NCBI GenBank assembly: GCA_030587435.1
Contig: JAUQZC010000152.1
Span: 1-25,483, forward strand
Length of the DNA stretch: 25,483 nucleotides
Direction of reading: 5' to 3'
Source of the DNA: Candidatus Baldrarchaeota archaeon
GTDB lineage: Archaea; Asgardarchaeota; Baldrarchaeia; Baldrarchaeales; DXJG01
The position numbers were made by a program, and so were the translations under genes. The first letter of the stretch is position 1; each line of letters begins with the position of its first letter. Under the pieces are notes generated by a model. The model made no database searches. It saw only the letters and a list, made by a program, of their open reading frames with translations, and was not told the DNA's origin. Below are positions 6,850-14,433 of this stretch, in pieces.

Positions 6850-7473
6850 TTATTTTTCTTTAATTGGTGTCACGTATCCTCTTTTGTGTAGGAAGTCTAG
6901 TATTTCTTGTGTTTCTTGGAATGTTATGTTTATGCCTGCTTTTTTGAGTAGTAGGGTTAGTTGCCATACTGGTAGTTTTTTGTCTAGGTTTGCAACTATC
7001 ATTGCTGCTGGTTTTCCTATCATTCCGATTGTTGATAGAATTTTTTTAATGTCTTTGTATTTTGGGGAAAGTGTGTATATCGTGTTGTATTTTTGTTTGG
7101 TTTCTTCGTCTACTTCTTCGCTTAGTTTTTCAACGAAACTTTTTAGTAGTTCTCCTAGTTTCTTCTGTAGTTTTTCTATGGTTTTTCTGCTGTGGACGAG
7201 TATTTCTGCGATTGATAGTGTTGAGGTTATGGCGAGTATGCATTCTGAGGTTAATCCGTAGAATAGGAGGTTGTTTTCATCGATGGTTTCGGGTTCGTAG
7301 TCGTTTACTGGGATGTCTTTATGTTTTTTGAAGAGTTTTAGGATTTGTTTTTCGATTTTTTTGTCTACATTGGAATGTATTATTGTTCCGTCTCTGCTGA
7401 CTATTATTGCTTGGAGGGCTGTGGGTAAATCTTTTAATGTTTCTTTGACTATGTTTTTTACGCTAATGTCCAT
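6850..7473 (-). CDS. Roadblock/LC7-like protein with C-terminal winged-helix-like region
   Basis: The protein of 207 residues begins with a Roadblock/LC7-like pattern, TALQAIIVSRDGTIIHSN, in the first 35 residues, followed by strands with small residues (LLFYGLTSECILAITS) and a long amphipathic charged helix to about residue 125. The last 65 residues (residue 145 on) contain helices and the ending EILDFLHKRGYVTPIKEK, which resembles a winged-helix DNA-binding or protein-binding module. Roadblock proteins regulate small GTPases of the MglA/Ras type in archaea and bacteria; the partner is not in this window. The ATG at 7473 is preferred over a TTG at 7485 because GGTG lies six bases before it. 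No membrane segment is seen. Confidence 0.6.
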   Translation of the reverse strand: MDISVKNIVKETLKDLPTALQAIIVSRDGTIIHSNVDKKIEKQILKLFKKHKDIPVNDYEPETIDENNLLFYGLTSECILAITSTLSIAEILVHSRKTIEKLQKKLGELLKSFVEKLSEEVDEETKQKYNTIYTLSPKYKDIKKILSTIGMIGKPAAMIVANLDKKLPVWQLTLLLKKAGINITFQETQEILDFLHKRGYVTPIKEK

Positions 7474-7742
7474 TTTTGACACCAAACTTGTTAGAGAAAT
7501 TAGTGTTAATAGGAGAATTTAGTTTTGAAATACTTGAGGTTACAACTACTATTATTGTAAAATGTCCCATTTAAACTATTTTGGACCACTTATGGCAATT
7601 TGTAGGGTTAAGGCAAAAGTGTATTTTAACAAAATTAAACGATATTAGAATAAACGAAAATTAAAGCATCTAAAAGGTTTAGAATACGTGGAAAAGTGTT
7701 TTAATTTGGTTGAATGGATTAGAAGTGATATTTGCTGCGTGT

Positions 7743-7964
7743 TTATTGTTTTGTGTATTTTAGTGTGATTAGTATTCCTAGGCTGAACGATATTAGTGCT
7801 ATTGCGATTGTTTCATGATGTATGACTTGGTTCCATTCCCATACTTTATGCCATGAGATATATTGATGTATTACTGTTAGAGCTGCGAGTATTAGAGCGA
7901 TTATTGCTATTTGCAACATTTGTAGTTGATGGTTTTTATTTTGATTTGTTTCGGCTTTCTGCAT
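7743..7964 (-). CDS. Small membrane protein with two predicted helices
   Basis: This 73-residue protein has a polar N-terminus (MQKAETNQNKNHQ), a first hydrophobic helix (MLQIAIIALILAALTVIHQY), a short Trp/His-rich loop (WHKVWEWNQVIHH) and a second helix (TIAIALISFSLGILITL) with a basic tail. A small helical-hairpin membrane protein is the only call I can support. The ATG at 7964 is one of three closely spaced in-frame starts; GTG 7979 is the longest. No strong ribosome binding site distinguishes them. It shares a strand with the Roadblock gene but is about 270 bases upstream, so co-transcription is uncertain. Confidence 0.5.
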   Translation of the reverse strand: MQKAETNQNKNHQLQMLQIAIIALILAALTVIHQYISWHKVWEWNQVIHHETIAIALISFSLGILITLKYTKQ

Positions 7965-8056
7965 TATTATCATACCCACAGGTTTGATTGTTATCTATTT
8001 GCTGTGCGATTTATGTAGAGGCTAAAATTGGATAGTTATTTATGTTTATGTTAGGT

Positions 8057-8066
8057 CTATATAAGG
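8057..8066 (+). promoter_or_regulatory. Putative TATA box for the CoA-transferase gene
   Basis: CTATATAAGG is a near-consensus archaeal TATA box. Transcription would start near 8090, which favours the internal ATG at 8133 over the longer frame beginning at 8091. Confidence 0.5.
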
Positions 8067-8132
8067 GGTGCTGTTCTTGTCATATGTTTTTTGTTGGAAA
8101 TCTTTATTTTGTTGTTTGGTTTGTTGTTGTTT

Positions 8133-9182
8133 ATGCTTGAGGGTATGAGAGTTTTGGAGTTAGCGCAGCTTTATGTTGGTCCGTTTTGCACGCAGATTCT
8201 TAGTGATCTTGGGGCTGAGGTTATTAAGGTTGAGCCTCCGTTCGGTGAACCTTTGAGGTTTTACGATGCGGTTTTTGCTGCTTTTAATAGGAATAAGAAG
8301 AGTGTTGTTATTGATTTGAAGAGCGAGAGGGGCCGTGAAAAGTTTATGGATCTTGCTAGAAGTGTTGATGTGATTGTTGAGGGTTTTAGGCCTGGGGTTG
8401 CAAAGAGGCTTGGTGTTGACTATGAGAGTGTTAGGAAGGTGAATTCTTCTGTTATTTACTGTTCTATTTCTGGTTTTGGTCAGGACTCGGAGCTTAGGGA
8501 TCTTCCTGTTCACGATATTAATGTTTTGTCTTTTGCTGGGGTCTGTAGGTTGACGGAGTTAAAGGTTGGTAGGCCTGAGGATCCTAATGTTCAGTTTTCT
8601 GATTTTGCTGCCGCTGTTTACGCTGCTATTTCTATTTTGGCTGCTTATATTCGTAAGCTTAAAACTGGTGAAGGTACGTATATTGATTTGGGTATGTTGG
8701 ATTCTGTTTATGCTGCTATTCCTGCTCATACTGCTCACATTTTGAATGGTTTGGGTAATATTAGGGATTTTATTGAGAATCCTGGTTACGGTATTTATAG
8801 GACTAGGGATGGCTATGTTTCTCTGGGTGTTTTGGGTGAGCCTCATTTTTGGAAGAAGCTTTGTGAAGCTTTACAGTTAGGTTACGGTGATTTGGGTTAC
8901 CGGGAGAGGATGGAGCGAGGCGAGGAAATTAGGGAGTCGATTCGGGAAAAGTTAAAGGACATGGATACAAGGGAGGTTTTTGAATTGTTAAGGAAGGTTG
9001 GTGTTCCTGTTGGTGTTGTTAATAGTGTTGAGGAAGGGGCGAAGCTTGTTGAGGGGAGAGGGATCATTGGTGAGGCAGAGTATAAGGGGAAAGTTTATAG
9101 GTGTGTTTCTTTTCCAGCGAAGTTTTCAAACTATGTTGTGAAGAGTAGGGGAAAAGTTCCAAAGCTTGGTGAGTCATTGTAA
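8133..9182 (+). CDS. CaiB/BaiF family (class III) CoA-transferase
   Basis: The 349-residue protein is a class III CoA-transferase, which moves CoA between organic acids through an enzyme-bound acyl intermediate. Visible family blocks are MRVLELAQLYVGPFCTQIL and DLGAEVIKVEPP at the N-terminus, FNRNKKSVVIDLK, the VDVIVEGFRPGVAKRLG block, and FSDFAAAVYAAISILAA carrying the catalytic aspartate (about D157), followed by GEGTYIDLGMLD. It is slightly shorter than typical members of 380-400 residues. The start at 8133 is chosen because the extra N-terminus from 8091 is a hydrophobic run upstream of the conserved first strand and nearly reaches the predicted transcription start. The substrate cannot be read from sequence. 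The downstream Etf/2-hydroxyacid dehydrogenase operon may hint at hydroxyacid or acyl-CoA metabolism, but a toxin-antitoxin pair lies between. Confidence 0.85.
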   Translation: MLEGMRVLELAQLYVGPFCTQILSDLGAEVIKVEPPFGEPLRFYDAVFAAFNRNKKSVVIDLKSERGREKFMDLARSVDVIVEGFRPGVAKRLGVDYESVRKVNSSVIYCSISGFGQDSELRDLPVHDINVLSFAGVCRLTELKVGRPEDPNVQFSDFAAAVYAAISILAAYIRKLKTGEGTYIDLGMLDSVYAAIPAHTAHILNGLGNIRDFIENPGYGIYRTRDGYVSLGVLGEPHFWKKLCEALQLGYGDLGYRERMERGEEIRESIREKLKDMDTREVFELLRKVGVPVGVVNSVEEGAKLVEGRGIIGEAEYKGKVYRCVSFPAKFSNYVVKSRGKVPKLGESL

Positions 9183-9231
9183 AATGTTGATGGTAAATTC
9201 GATTTTAAGGCGGTTTTATATGTGTGAATAC

Positions 9232-9240
9232 TTTTATATT
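9232..9240 (+). promoter_or_regulatory. Putative TATA box for the UPF0175/PIN toxin-antitoxin pair
   Basis: TTTTATATT lies about 36 bases before the antitoxin ATG at 9276, leaving room for a short leader with the AGGTGA ribosome binding site. Confidence 0.4.
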
Positions 9241-9275
9241 GTATCGTATTTATTTATTTGTATTAGGTGATTTTG

Positions 9276-9569
9276 ATGAAGGTTATTACTGCTAGGGTTG
9301 ATGAGAGGCTTTTTGAGGCGATTGAGGAGATTTGTAAGGTTGAAAAAGCCGAGAGGGCTGATGTTATAAGGAGGTTGTTGGAGAACGCTGTGGAACAGTG
9401 GAAAATTAATAGGGCATTGCAGTTACTCCGCGAAGGAAAGGTTACTCTTAGAACGGCGGCAAAGATTGCTGGTAAAACATATGTCGAAATGTTAGATCTT
9501 GCATCTAAATACGATGTTGCGGTGCAGATGACTTCTGAAGATGTGTTGAAGGATTTAGGGGAAGAATAA
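9276..9569 (+). CDS. Antitoxin with ribbon-helix-helix N-terminus and UPF0175 C-terminus
   Basis: The 97-residue protein has two parts. The N-terminal 45 residues (MKVITARVDERLFEAIEEIC then ERADVIRRLLENAVEQW) look like a ribbon-helix-helix DNA-binding module. The rest (RALQLLREGKVTLRTAAKIA then GKTYVEMLDLASKYDV) is the UPF0175 helix-turn-helix-like motif of archaeal antitoxins. Its stop overlaps the start of the PIN gene by one base (TAATG), the usual layout of a toxin-antitoxin pair. AGGTGA six bases upstream supports the ATG at 9276 over a GTG at 9267. It probably neutralises the PIN nuclease and represses its own promoter; both are inferred from family behaviour. Confidence 0.75.
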   Translation: MKVITARVDERLFEAIEEICKVEKAERADVIRRLLENAVEQWKINRALQLLREGKVTLRTAAKIAGKTYVEMLDLASKYDVAVQMTSEDVLKDLGEE

Positions 9570-10081
9570 TGGCCGTTTTAGATGCTTCTCCAATAATTTA
9601 CTATGGTAGAATAGGGAGATTAAGGTGGTTGAGAGAATTTTATGGCAAACTTGTTACAACTCCCTCCATTGTTAGAGAAACTGTTGATGAAGCTAAGGTA
9701 CTTGGGAAACCTGGAGTTTCAACAATTGAGGAGGCGTTTCGTGAAGGAGTTCTTCAAGTGCACAGTTTAGCTGAGGAAGAAAATGACTTAGCTAGTAGGG
9801 TAGCTGAATCGGAAAGAATCGAAATTGAAGATGCTCAACTTATTGTTTTGACCAGAAAATTACGGGACATACTTGTAACAAATGATAAAAAGTTGATTTT
9901 AGTTGCAAAAGCCCATGGTGTGAAAACGCACTGGGCTGTAACGCCTGTGGTACTATCTGTAAAAAGAGGAAAGCTAGATAAGAAAGAAGCAAAAGATGTC
10001 ATAGGCAGTTTAGTTGAAGCTGGATTGAGAATAAAACCCGAGACATTAGTTTCAATATATAGGATTATTGAAAACATATAG
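9569..10081 (+). CDS. PIN-domain toxin of the DUF3368 type
   Basis: The 170-residue protein has the PIN nuclease acidic residues in order: D5 in MAVLDASPIIYY, the glutamate in TTPSIVRETVDEA, the pair in RIEIEDAQLIVLT, and the VTND aspartate before KKLILVAKAHGVKT. Its length and the extra C-terminal helical region (KRGKLDKKEAKDVIGSL onwards) fit DUF3368 PIN proteins, which pair with UPF0175 antitoxins. PIN toxins cleave RNA with Mg2+ or Mn2+. The start overlaps the antitoxin stop, implying translational coupling. All acidic residues appear intact, unlike the second PIN locus at 13557. Confidence 0.78.
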   Translation: MAVLDASPIIYYGRIGRLRWLREFYGKLVTTPSIVRETVDEAKVLGKPGVSTIEEAFREGVLQVHSLAEEENDLASRVAESERIEIEDAQLIVLTRKLRDILVTNDKKLILVAKAHGVKTHWAVTPVVLSVKRGKLDKKEAKDVIGSLVEAGLRIKPETLVSIYRIIENI

Positions 10082-10314
10082 ATGATTGGAGGAGAACAGT
10101 TTTAAGTGTTGTAGAACAAAGAGAACAATGTTGATCCTTTAGATTTATTTGTACATAACATTTTAATCTTAACCGTCTCACTGGAATAACGAAAAGAATT
10201 GTTAGGAGCTATGTGTAATGGCTCTTAGCTGACCTCCACTGTTAACTTTAATTTCTAAAACGGTTTGAAAGATGAATAAGGTGAGTTTAATATCTGACAA
10301 AATGGGTGATGTTG

Positions 10315-11112
10315 ATGGAGGATTTCCACTTGGTTGTATTGATTAAGCCTTCGCCTGATATAGAGAAGGTAAAGTTTGATACGGTGAGAGGTGTTGTGGA
10401 TAGGAGTTCTGCGCCTTTGGAGATAAATCCGTTTGATTTGAACGCCTTAGAAGCTGCAGTACAAATAAAAGAAAAACTGGGTGGTGAGATAACAGCTATT
10501 AGTATGGCTCCTCCTATGGCGGAACCCGTTTTAAAGGATGCGATAGCTAGAGGGGCGGATAGAGCTATTTTGCTAACGGATAAAAGGTTTGCTGGTGCTG
10601 ATACGTTGGCGACATCTTATACTCTTGCAAGTGCAATTAAAAAGTTGGGGAAGTTTGATTTGATAATTTGTGGGGAGAAGACTGTTGATGGGGATACGGC
10701 TCAAGTTGGACCTGAGGTCGCTGAGCATTTAGGTATTCCGCATGTAGCTTATGTTTCTAGGATAGAGGAGGTTTCAAGGGAAAGGTTGCTGGTTGTTTCC
10801 GATATGGGTGTTCCTTACTTGATGGAGTTGAGACTTCCCGGTTTAATTACTGTTACTAAGGATGTTAATAAGCCTAGGCTTCCAACGTTACGGGATAAGT
10901 TGAGAGCTAGAAAGGCGAAGATAGAGGTTTGGACGGCGGATGATCTTGCTGATGTCGCTGATGTTAATAGGTTTGGTTTTTCTGGTTCGCCGACCAGGGT
11001 GGTTAAAGCTTTTGTGTTAACTGAGAAGAAAAGGAAAGGAGTGATTTTTAAGGGGGGAGATGCTGTTGACAAGCTTATCGAGGTACTGGAAAGAGAAGGA
11101 ATTTTGAGGTGA
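10315..11112 (+). CDS. etfB: Electron transfer flavoprotein beta subunit (EtfB), bifurcating-like
   Basis: The 265-residue EtfB starts at the ATG at 10315, with GGGTGAT just upstream; GTG 10306 and ATG 10309 lie within that binding site. Family motifs are INPFDLNALEAAVQIKE, the SMAPPMAEPVLKDAIARGAD strand-helix, the AGADTLATSYTLASAIKK segment and the nucleotide-binding DGDTAQVGPEVAEHLGIPHV. The MAPPMAEPVLKDA and AGADTLATSYTLA blocks resemble EtfB of electron-bifurcating ETFs, such as that of Megasphaera, more than the mitochondrial type. That suggests a second FAD and an NAD(H) site, but this is inference. It is the first gene of etfB-etfA-dehydrogenase; etfA starts five bases after its stop. 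A weak TATA-like TTTAATATC lies near 10286. Confidence 0.9.
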   Translation: MEDFHLVVLIKPSPDIEKVKFDTVRGVVDRSSAPLEINPFDLNALEAAVQIKEKLGGEITAISMAPPMAEPVLKDAIARGADRAILLTDKRFAGADTLATSYTLASAIKKLGKFDLIICGEKTVDGDTAQVGPEVAEHLGIPHVAYVSRIEEVSRERLLVVSDMGVPYLMELRLPGLITVTKDVNKPRLPTLRDKLRARKAKIEVWTADDLADVADVNRFGFSGSPTRVVKAFVLTEKKRKGVIFKGGDAVDKLIEVLEREGILR

Positions 11113-11117
11113 TGTTG

Positions 11118-12113
11118 ATGAGCGAATATAAGGGTATATTGGTGTTTGCTGAGCAGCGTGACGGAGATATTCATCCGATTTCGTTTGAGTTGTTGGGTAA
11201 GGCGAGGGAGATAGCGGATAAAAAGAAATGTGAGGTTTATAGTGTTTTGCTGGGCTATCAAATGAGGGAAAAGGCTAAGGAGCTTATTTACTTTGGAGCG
11301 GATAAGGTGTTTTTGTACGATCATCCTTCACTTAAAGAGTTTGATGTAATTAACTATAAGCAAAATATGGTTAATTTGATAAGGGAGGAGAAGCCTGAGA
11401 TTGTTTTGATAGGTGCTACACCTCTGGGGAGGTCTTTGGCTCCTAGGATTGCGGCAGCTTTGAAGACGGGGTTAACTGCAGATTGTATTGACTTGCAGCT
11501 GGATGAGAATGGCGAGTTGATTCAGGTTCGCCCTGCGTTCACTGGTAATCTTATTGCCCATATAAAAACTAGTACGAGGCCTGTGATGACTACGGTGAGA
11601 TATAAAGTGTTTAAGGCTAGGGAAAGGGATCCTACTAGGAAAGGTGATATAGTGGAAAAGGAAGTTGAGATTGTGAACAATGTTGGTGTAAGAGTGGTGC
11701 GAAAAGAGCCTGTCGAGGTTGTTAATATCTCTGATGCTGAAATCATTGTTTCCGGCGGTAGAGGGTTGAAGAAGCCGGAGGACCTTAAAATTTTGGAGGA
11801 GTTGGCTAATCTTTTGGGTGGTGTTGTTGGGGCTAGTAGACCTTTGGTTGATGAGGGTTGGATTTCAAAGGATCATCAGGTTGGTTTTAGCGGAAATATT
11901 GTTAGGCCGAAGCTTTATTTGGCGTGTGGGATCTCTGGTAGTCCTCAGCATTTGGCTGGTATGAGAGATTCTGAAATCATTGTTGCGATAAATATAGATC
12001 CTTCGGCTCCAATATTTAATGTGGCTGACTACGGTATAGTTGGCGACTTGTACGAAATTATTCCAAAGTTAATTGAAAAACTGAAAAATAGGAAGAGGGG
12101 TGTTAAAGGTTGA
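11118..12113 (+). CDS. etfA: Electron transfer flavoprotein alpha subunit (EtfA)
   Basis: The 331-residue EtfA has the N-terminal nucleotide-fold domain (YKGILVFAEQRDGDIHPISF) to about residue 190 and the C-terminal FAD domain: IVSGGRGLKKPEDLKILEEL, GGVVGASRPLVDEGW, KLYLACGISGSPQHLAGM and INIDPSAPIFNVADYGIVGD. The loop usually written GQTG in EtfA reads GFSG here (QVGFSGNIVRPKLY), a small departure at the flavin site. The start at 11118 is preceded by GAGGTGATGTTG, the same start module seen before etfB; GTG 11109 is inside the binding site. The stop overlaps the TTG start of the next gene by three bases, so all three proteins are probably made in step and form one complex. Confidence 0.92.
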   Translation: MSEYKGILVFAEQRDGDIHPISFELLGKAREIADKKKCEVYSVLLGYQMREKAKELIYFGADKVFLYDHPSLKEFDVINYKQNMVNLIREEKPEIVLIGATPLGRSLAPRIAAALKTGLTADCIDLQLDENGELIQVRPAFTGNLIAHIKTSTRPVMTTVRYKVFKARERDPTRKGDIVEKEVEIVNNVGVRVVRKEPVEVVNISDAEIIVSGGRGLKKPEDLKILEELANLLGGVVGASRPLVDEGWISKDHQVGFSGNIVRPKLYLACGISGSPQHLAGMRDSEIIVAINIDPSAPIFNVADYGIVGDLYEIIPKLIEKLKNRKRGVKG

Positions 12114-13489
12114 AGGAAGATATTGTAGAAAGTTTGAAAGGTATTGTTGGAGAAGACTGGGTAATTGATAGTGAAGAGTTGGTTAAAAGCTATTTGGAAG
12201 ATGAAACCGCACCTGGCCCAAAACCTCAGCCCGTTTACGATGTCGTTGTGGTAAAACCAGCTAACGCCCAAGAGGTTTCTGAAATATTAAAGTTAGCTAA
12301 TCGCGAAAAGATCCCAGTTTATGTGAGAGGGGGAGCAACTGGTCTTGTAGGCGGCTGTGTTCCGACGAAAAGTGGTATAGTTCTTTCAATGGAAAGGATG
12401 AAAGAGATAGAGGTAGATAGGGAGAACTTGATGGCTGTTGTTGGAGCTGGAGTCACATTAGGTGAATTGCTTCAGGCTGCTGAGAAAGCAGATCTTTTCT
12501 TTCCAGCGCACCCTGGAGATGAAGGAGCACAGGTAGGGGGTCTTATTGCTTGTAATGCTGGTGGGGCTAGGGCTGTGAAAACTGGTGTTATGAGAAACTA
12601 TGTTACTGGTATTGAGGTTGTTCTTCCTACTGGTGAGATTTTGAATATAGGTGGTAAGTTGGTTAAGGATAATATTAGCGCTGGTAAGTTGATGCATCTT
12701 TTTATAGGGACTGAAGGTATTTTAGGTGTTATTACTAAGGCTGTTATTAGGCTGTCTCCGAGGTTTAAAGCTACTGCGACTATGATTGTTCCGTTTAATG
12801 ATAGGCATTCTGCTTTAAACACTGTTCCTAAAGTTTTGCAGAGAGGTATAATTCCACTTGGCTTAGAATATGTGGAGAGAGAGGCTGTAGAGCTTTCAGC
12901 TAAGCATTTGGGTTTGGAGTGGCCTTGCAAGGAAGGGAGTGCGTTTTTGATATTTATTTTAGCTGAGTTTGATGAGGAGGCTTTGTATGCAAAGCTTGAA
13001 GAGTTATCGGCAATATGTGAGGAAAATGGTTCACTGGAGCCTTTGCTTGCTGAAACTGCGAAGGAACAGGAGACAATTTTAAAAATAAGGAGTGAGATAT
13101 ATACAGCGTTGAAACCTGATACTTATGATATATTGGATGTGTGTGTGCCTCCAGCTAACATAGGGAGACTCTTGGATGAAATAGATAAGATTGCAGAGAG
13201 ATATGGTGCGATGATACCTGTTTATGGGCATGCTGGGGACGGTAATGTGCACCCTCACGTAATGTTGAAGGAGGGGTGGACTGAGGAGCAGTATGAGAAG
13301 GTGAGGAAGGAGATTTATGAGGCGGCAATTAAACTTGGTGGGGTAATAACTGGTGAGCATGGTGTAGGAGAGATCAGAAAGAAAGATCTCCTGTTGAATT
13401 TAAGTGAAGAAGAGGTTGAACTGTTGAGAAAATTAAAGAAAACCTTGGATCCGAACAATATTTTAAATCCTGGAAAAGTATTACCTTAA
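12110..13489 (+). CDS. glcD: FAD-linked 2-hydroxyacid dehydrogenase (GlcD/LctD-like)
   Basis: The 459-residue protein belongs to the VAO/PCMH family of FAD-linked D-lactate, glycolate and D-2-hydroxyglutarate dehydrogenases. The FAD-binding half shows VYVRGGATGLVGGCVP, HPGDEGAQVGGLIACNAGGA and the NYVTGIEVVLPTGE strand. The C-terminal half has the active-site histidine motifs VYGHAGDGNVHPHVM and ITGEHGVGEIRK and ends DPNNILNPGKVLP, as in GlcD. The TTG at 12110 is read as start; GAGGGGTG lies seven bases upstream and the start overlaps the etfA stop. It has no cysteine-rich tail. The operon order EtfB, EtfA, dehydrogenase matches lctBCD of Acetobacterium woodii, where the complex drives lactate oxidation with NAD+ by co-oxidising reduced ferredoxin. 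The true substrate here is not determined. Confidence 0.88.
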   Translation: MKEDIVESLKGIVGEDWVIDSEELVKSYLEDETAPGPKPQPVYDVVVVKPANAQEVSEILKLANREKIPVYVRGGATGLVGGCVPTKSGIVLSMERMKEIEVDRENLMAVVGAGVTLGELLQAAEKADLFFPAHPGDEGAQVGGLIACNAGGARAVKTGVMRNYVTGIEVVLPTGEILNIGGKLVKDNISAGKLMHLFIGTEGILGVITKAVIRLSPRFKATATMIVPFNDRHSALNTVPKVLQRGIIPLGLEYVEREAVELSAKHLGLEWPCKEGSAFLIFILAEFDEEALYAKLEELSAICEENGSLEPLLAETAKEQETILKIRSEIYTALKPDTYDILDVCVPPANIGRLLDEIDKIAERYGAMIPVYGHAGDGNVHPHVMLKEGWTEEQYEKVRKEIYEAAIKLGGVITGEHGVGEIRKKDLLLNLSEEEVELLRKLKKTLDPNNILNPGKVLP

Positions 13490-13512
13490 TTATTTATTTT
13501 AATGGTTGAAAG

Positions 13513-13556
13513 CTAGTAGGTTATTACTTGTATTTTTGGAATTTGAGAGAAGTGGC
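13513..13556 (-). pseudogene. Out-of-frame C-terminal tail of the VapC toxin
   Basis: Past the premature TAA at 13557-13559, the minus strand in the shifted frame reads NVSHFSQIPKIQVITY and then a TAG at 13513-13515. This is the expected VapC ending after VTKN. The shift maps to a run of five A residues on the coding strand (13562-13566), which could be a real deletion or a sequencing error. Confidence 0.55.
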
Positions 13557-14207
13557 TTACATTTTTGTGACAATTGTCAAATTATGAATTATGGCAGTGG
13601 CTGCAATTATTAAGTCTGCAAGTTCTGCTGTCTGTCCTTGCCTTGTTAAATAGGCATCTATCTCTGCAGTTTTCTTAGCGATTTCATAGGTGCAGGGTAG
13701 GATGTCAAATCTTTTTAATGCTGCTTCCGCCTTTCTAAGTTTTTCTCTTAGCTTATCTGAATCATCTATGTAAAGGTAGTATATTCCCATGAGGTATTCA
13801 TACGCTGATATCACCGATATAGCGCAATAGGCATGTTCTCTGTCGACTTTTTGAGCAAAGATTTTTGCGTCTTTACTACTTTTCGATAAACTGATAATGA
13901 AGTCTGTATCGAAGAGATACATGTCAATCCACCACATAAGTTCAAGCAACCTTTCTTTTCTTTCTTTTTCTATTTTTATTCTTTCTTCTCTTAATTTCTT
14001 TAATAATTCTTCAATTTTTTTAGCTTCTTCTTCAGTTAGAATGTTCATTTCTGCAATATCTGATATTTTTGTTCTTCTTTCAATTAACCTATTTATTACG
14101 TCGCTGAAACTTTCCCCTTCTAATTTCATTTTTTTCAACTTTTCATATACTACCTCGGAAATAGAAATGGTTTTGACTATGAATATTCCACCTCTATGCA
14201 TATGCAC
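13557..14207 (-). CDS. VapB-VapC antitoxin-toxin in one frame, C-terminus frameshifted
   Basis: A single 216-codon frame holds two proteins that are normally separate. The first about 95 residues are a VapB-type antitoxin (KTISISEVVYEKLKKMKLEG, ESFSDVINRLIERR, then a long Lys/Glu helix). From M96 (13922) a VapC PIN toxin begins, MYLFDTDFIISLSKS, with acidic residues D5, E42 and D103 in toxin numbering (SAYEYLMG, ELADLIIAATA). No stop separates them, but GGTGG six bases before ATG 13922 could start the toxin alone. The frame ends early at IVTKM; one extra A in the A5 run would restore the family tail. The antitoxin start is unclear: ATG 14207 has no ribosome binding site, while GAGGTGG precedes an ATA at 14180, where the conserved domain begins. 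Confidence 0.65.
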   Translation of the reverse strand: MHMHRGGIFIVKTISISEVVYEKLKKMKLEGESFSDVINRLIERRTKISDIAEMNILTEEEAKKIEELLKKLREERIKIEKERKERLLELMWWIDMYLFDTDFIISLSKSSKDAKIFAQKVDREHAYCAISVISAYEYLMGIYYLYIDDSDKLREKLRKAEAALKRFDILPCTYEIAKKTAEIDAYLTRQGQTAELADLIIAATAIIHNLTIVTKM

Positions 14208-14210
14208 ACA

Positions 14211-14221
14211 TAATATATATC
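14211..14221 (-). promoter_or_regulatory. Putative TATA box for the VapBC locus
   Basis: On the minus strand GATATATATTA lies just upstream of the frame. A start site about 25 bases downstream would fall near 14193, inside the longest frame. This argues against the ATG at 14207 being the translation start. Confidence 0.4.
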
Positions 14222-14380
14222 TTCTTACATAAAAATTCTTGTTACATAATTAACAAGATACAAAACTACCAATAGATCGTCTTGATATAAATATTCATAT
14301 TACAGTTACTTCTTTGAATACAGGTTGCATTGTATTAACTGATTTGCGTTTTGGTTTTGGTTTGGTAAGTTTAAATCAAT

Positions 14381-14390
14381 TTTATATATC
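14381..14390 (+). promoter_or_regulatory. Putative TATA box for the alpha/beta hydrolase
   Basis: TTTATATATC lies 44 bases before the ATG at 14434 and would give a leader of about 25 bases containing the GGGGGT ribosome binding site at 14422-14427. Confidence 0.45.
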
Positions 14391-14433
14391 GGGTTTACTA
14401 TAATTTTTGTGATGTTCAGCTGGGGGTTATGCT

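Noticed and set aside
10202..10235. Imperfect inverted repeat TTAGGAGC / GCTCTTAG between the PIN toxin and etfB
   Set aside because: The stem needs mismatches or G-U pairs and no T-run follows, so I could not support it as a terminator.
12598..12930. 110-codon minus-strand frame inside the FAD dehydrogenase gene
   Set aside because: It lies wholly within a well-recognised plus-strand enzyme gene and shows no family motif.
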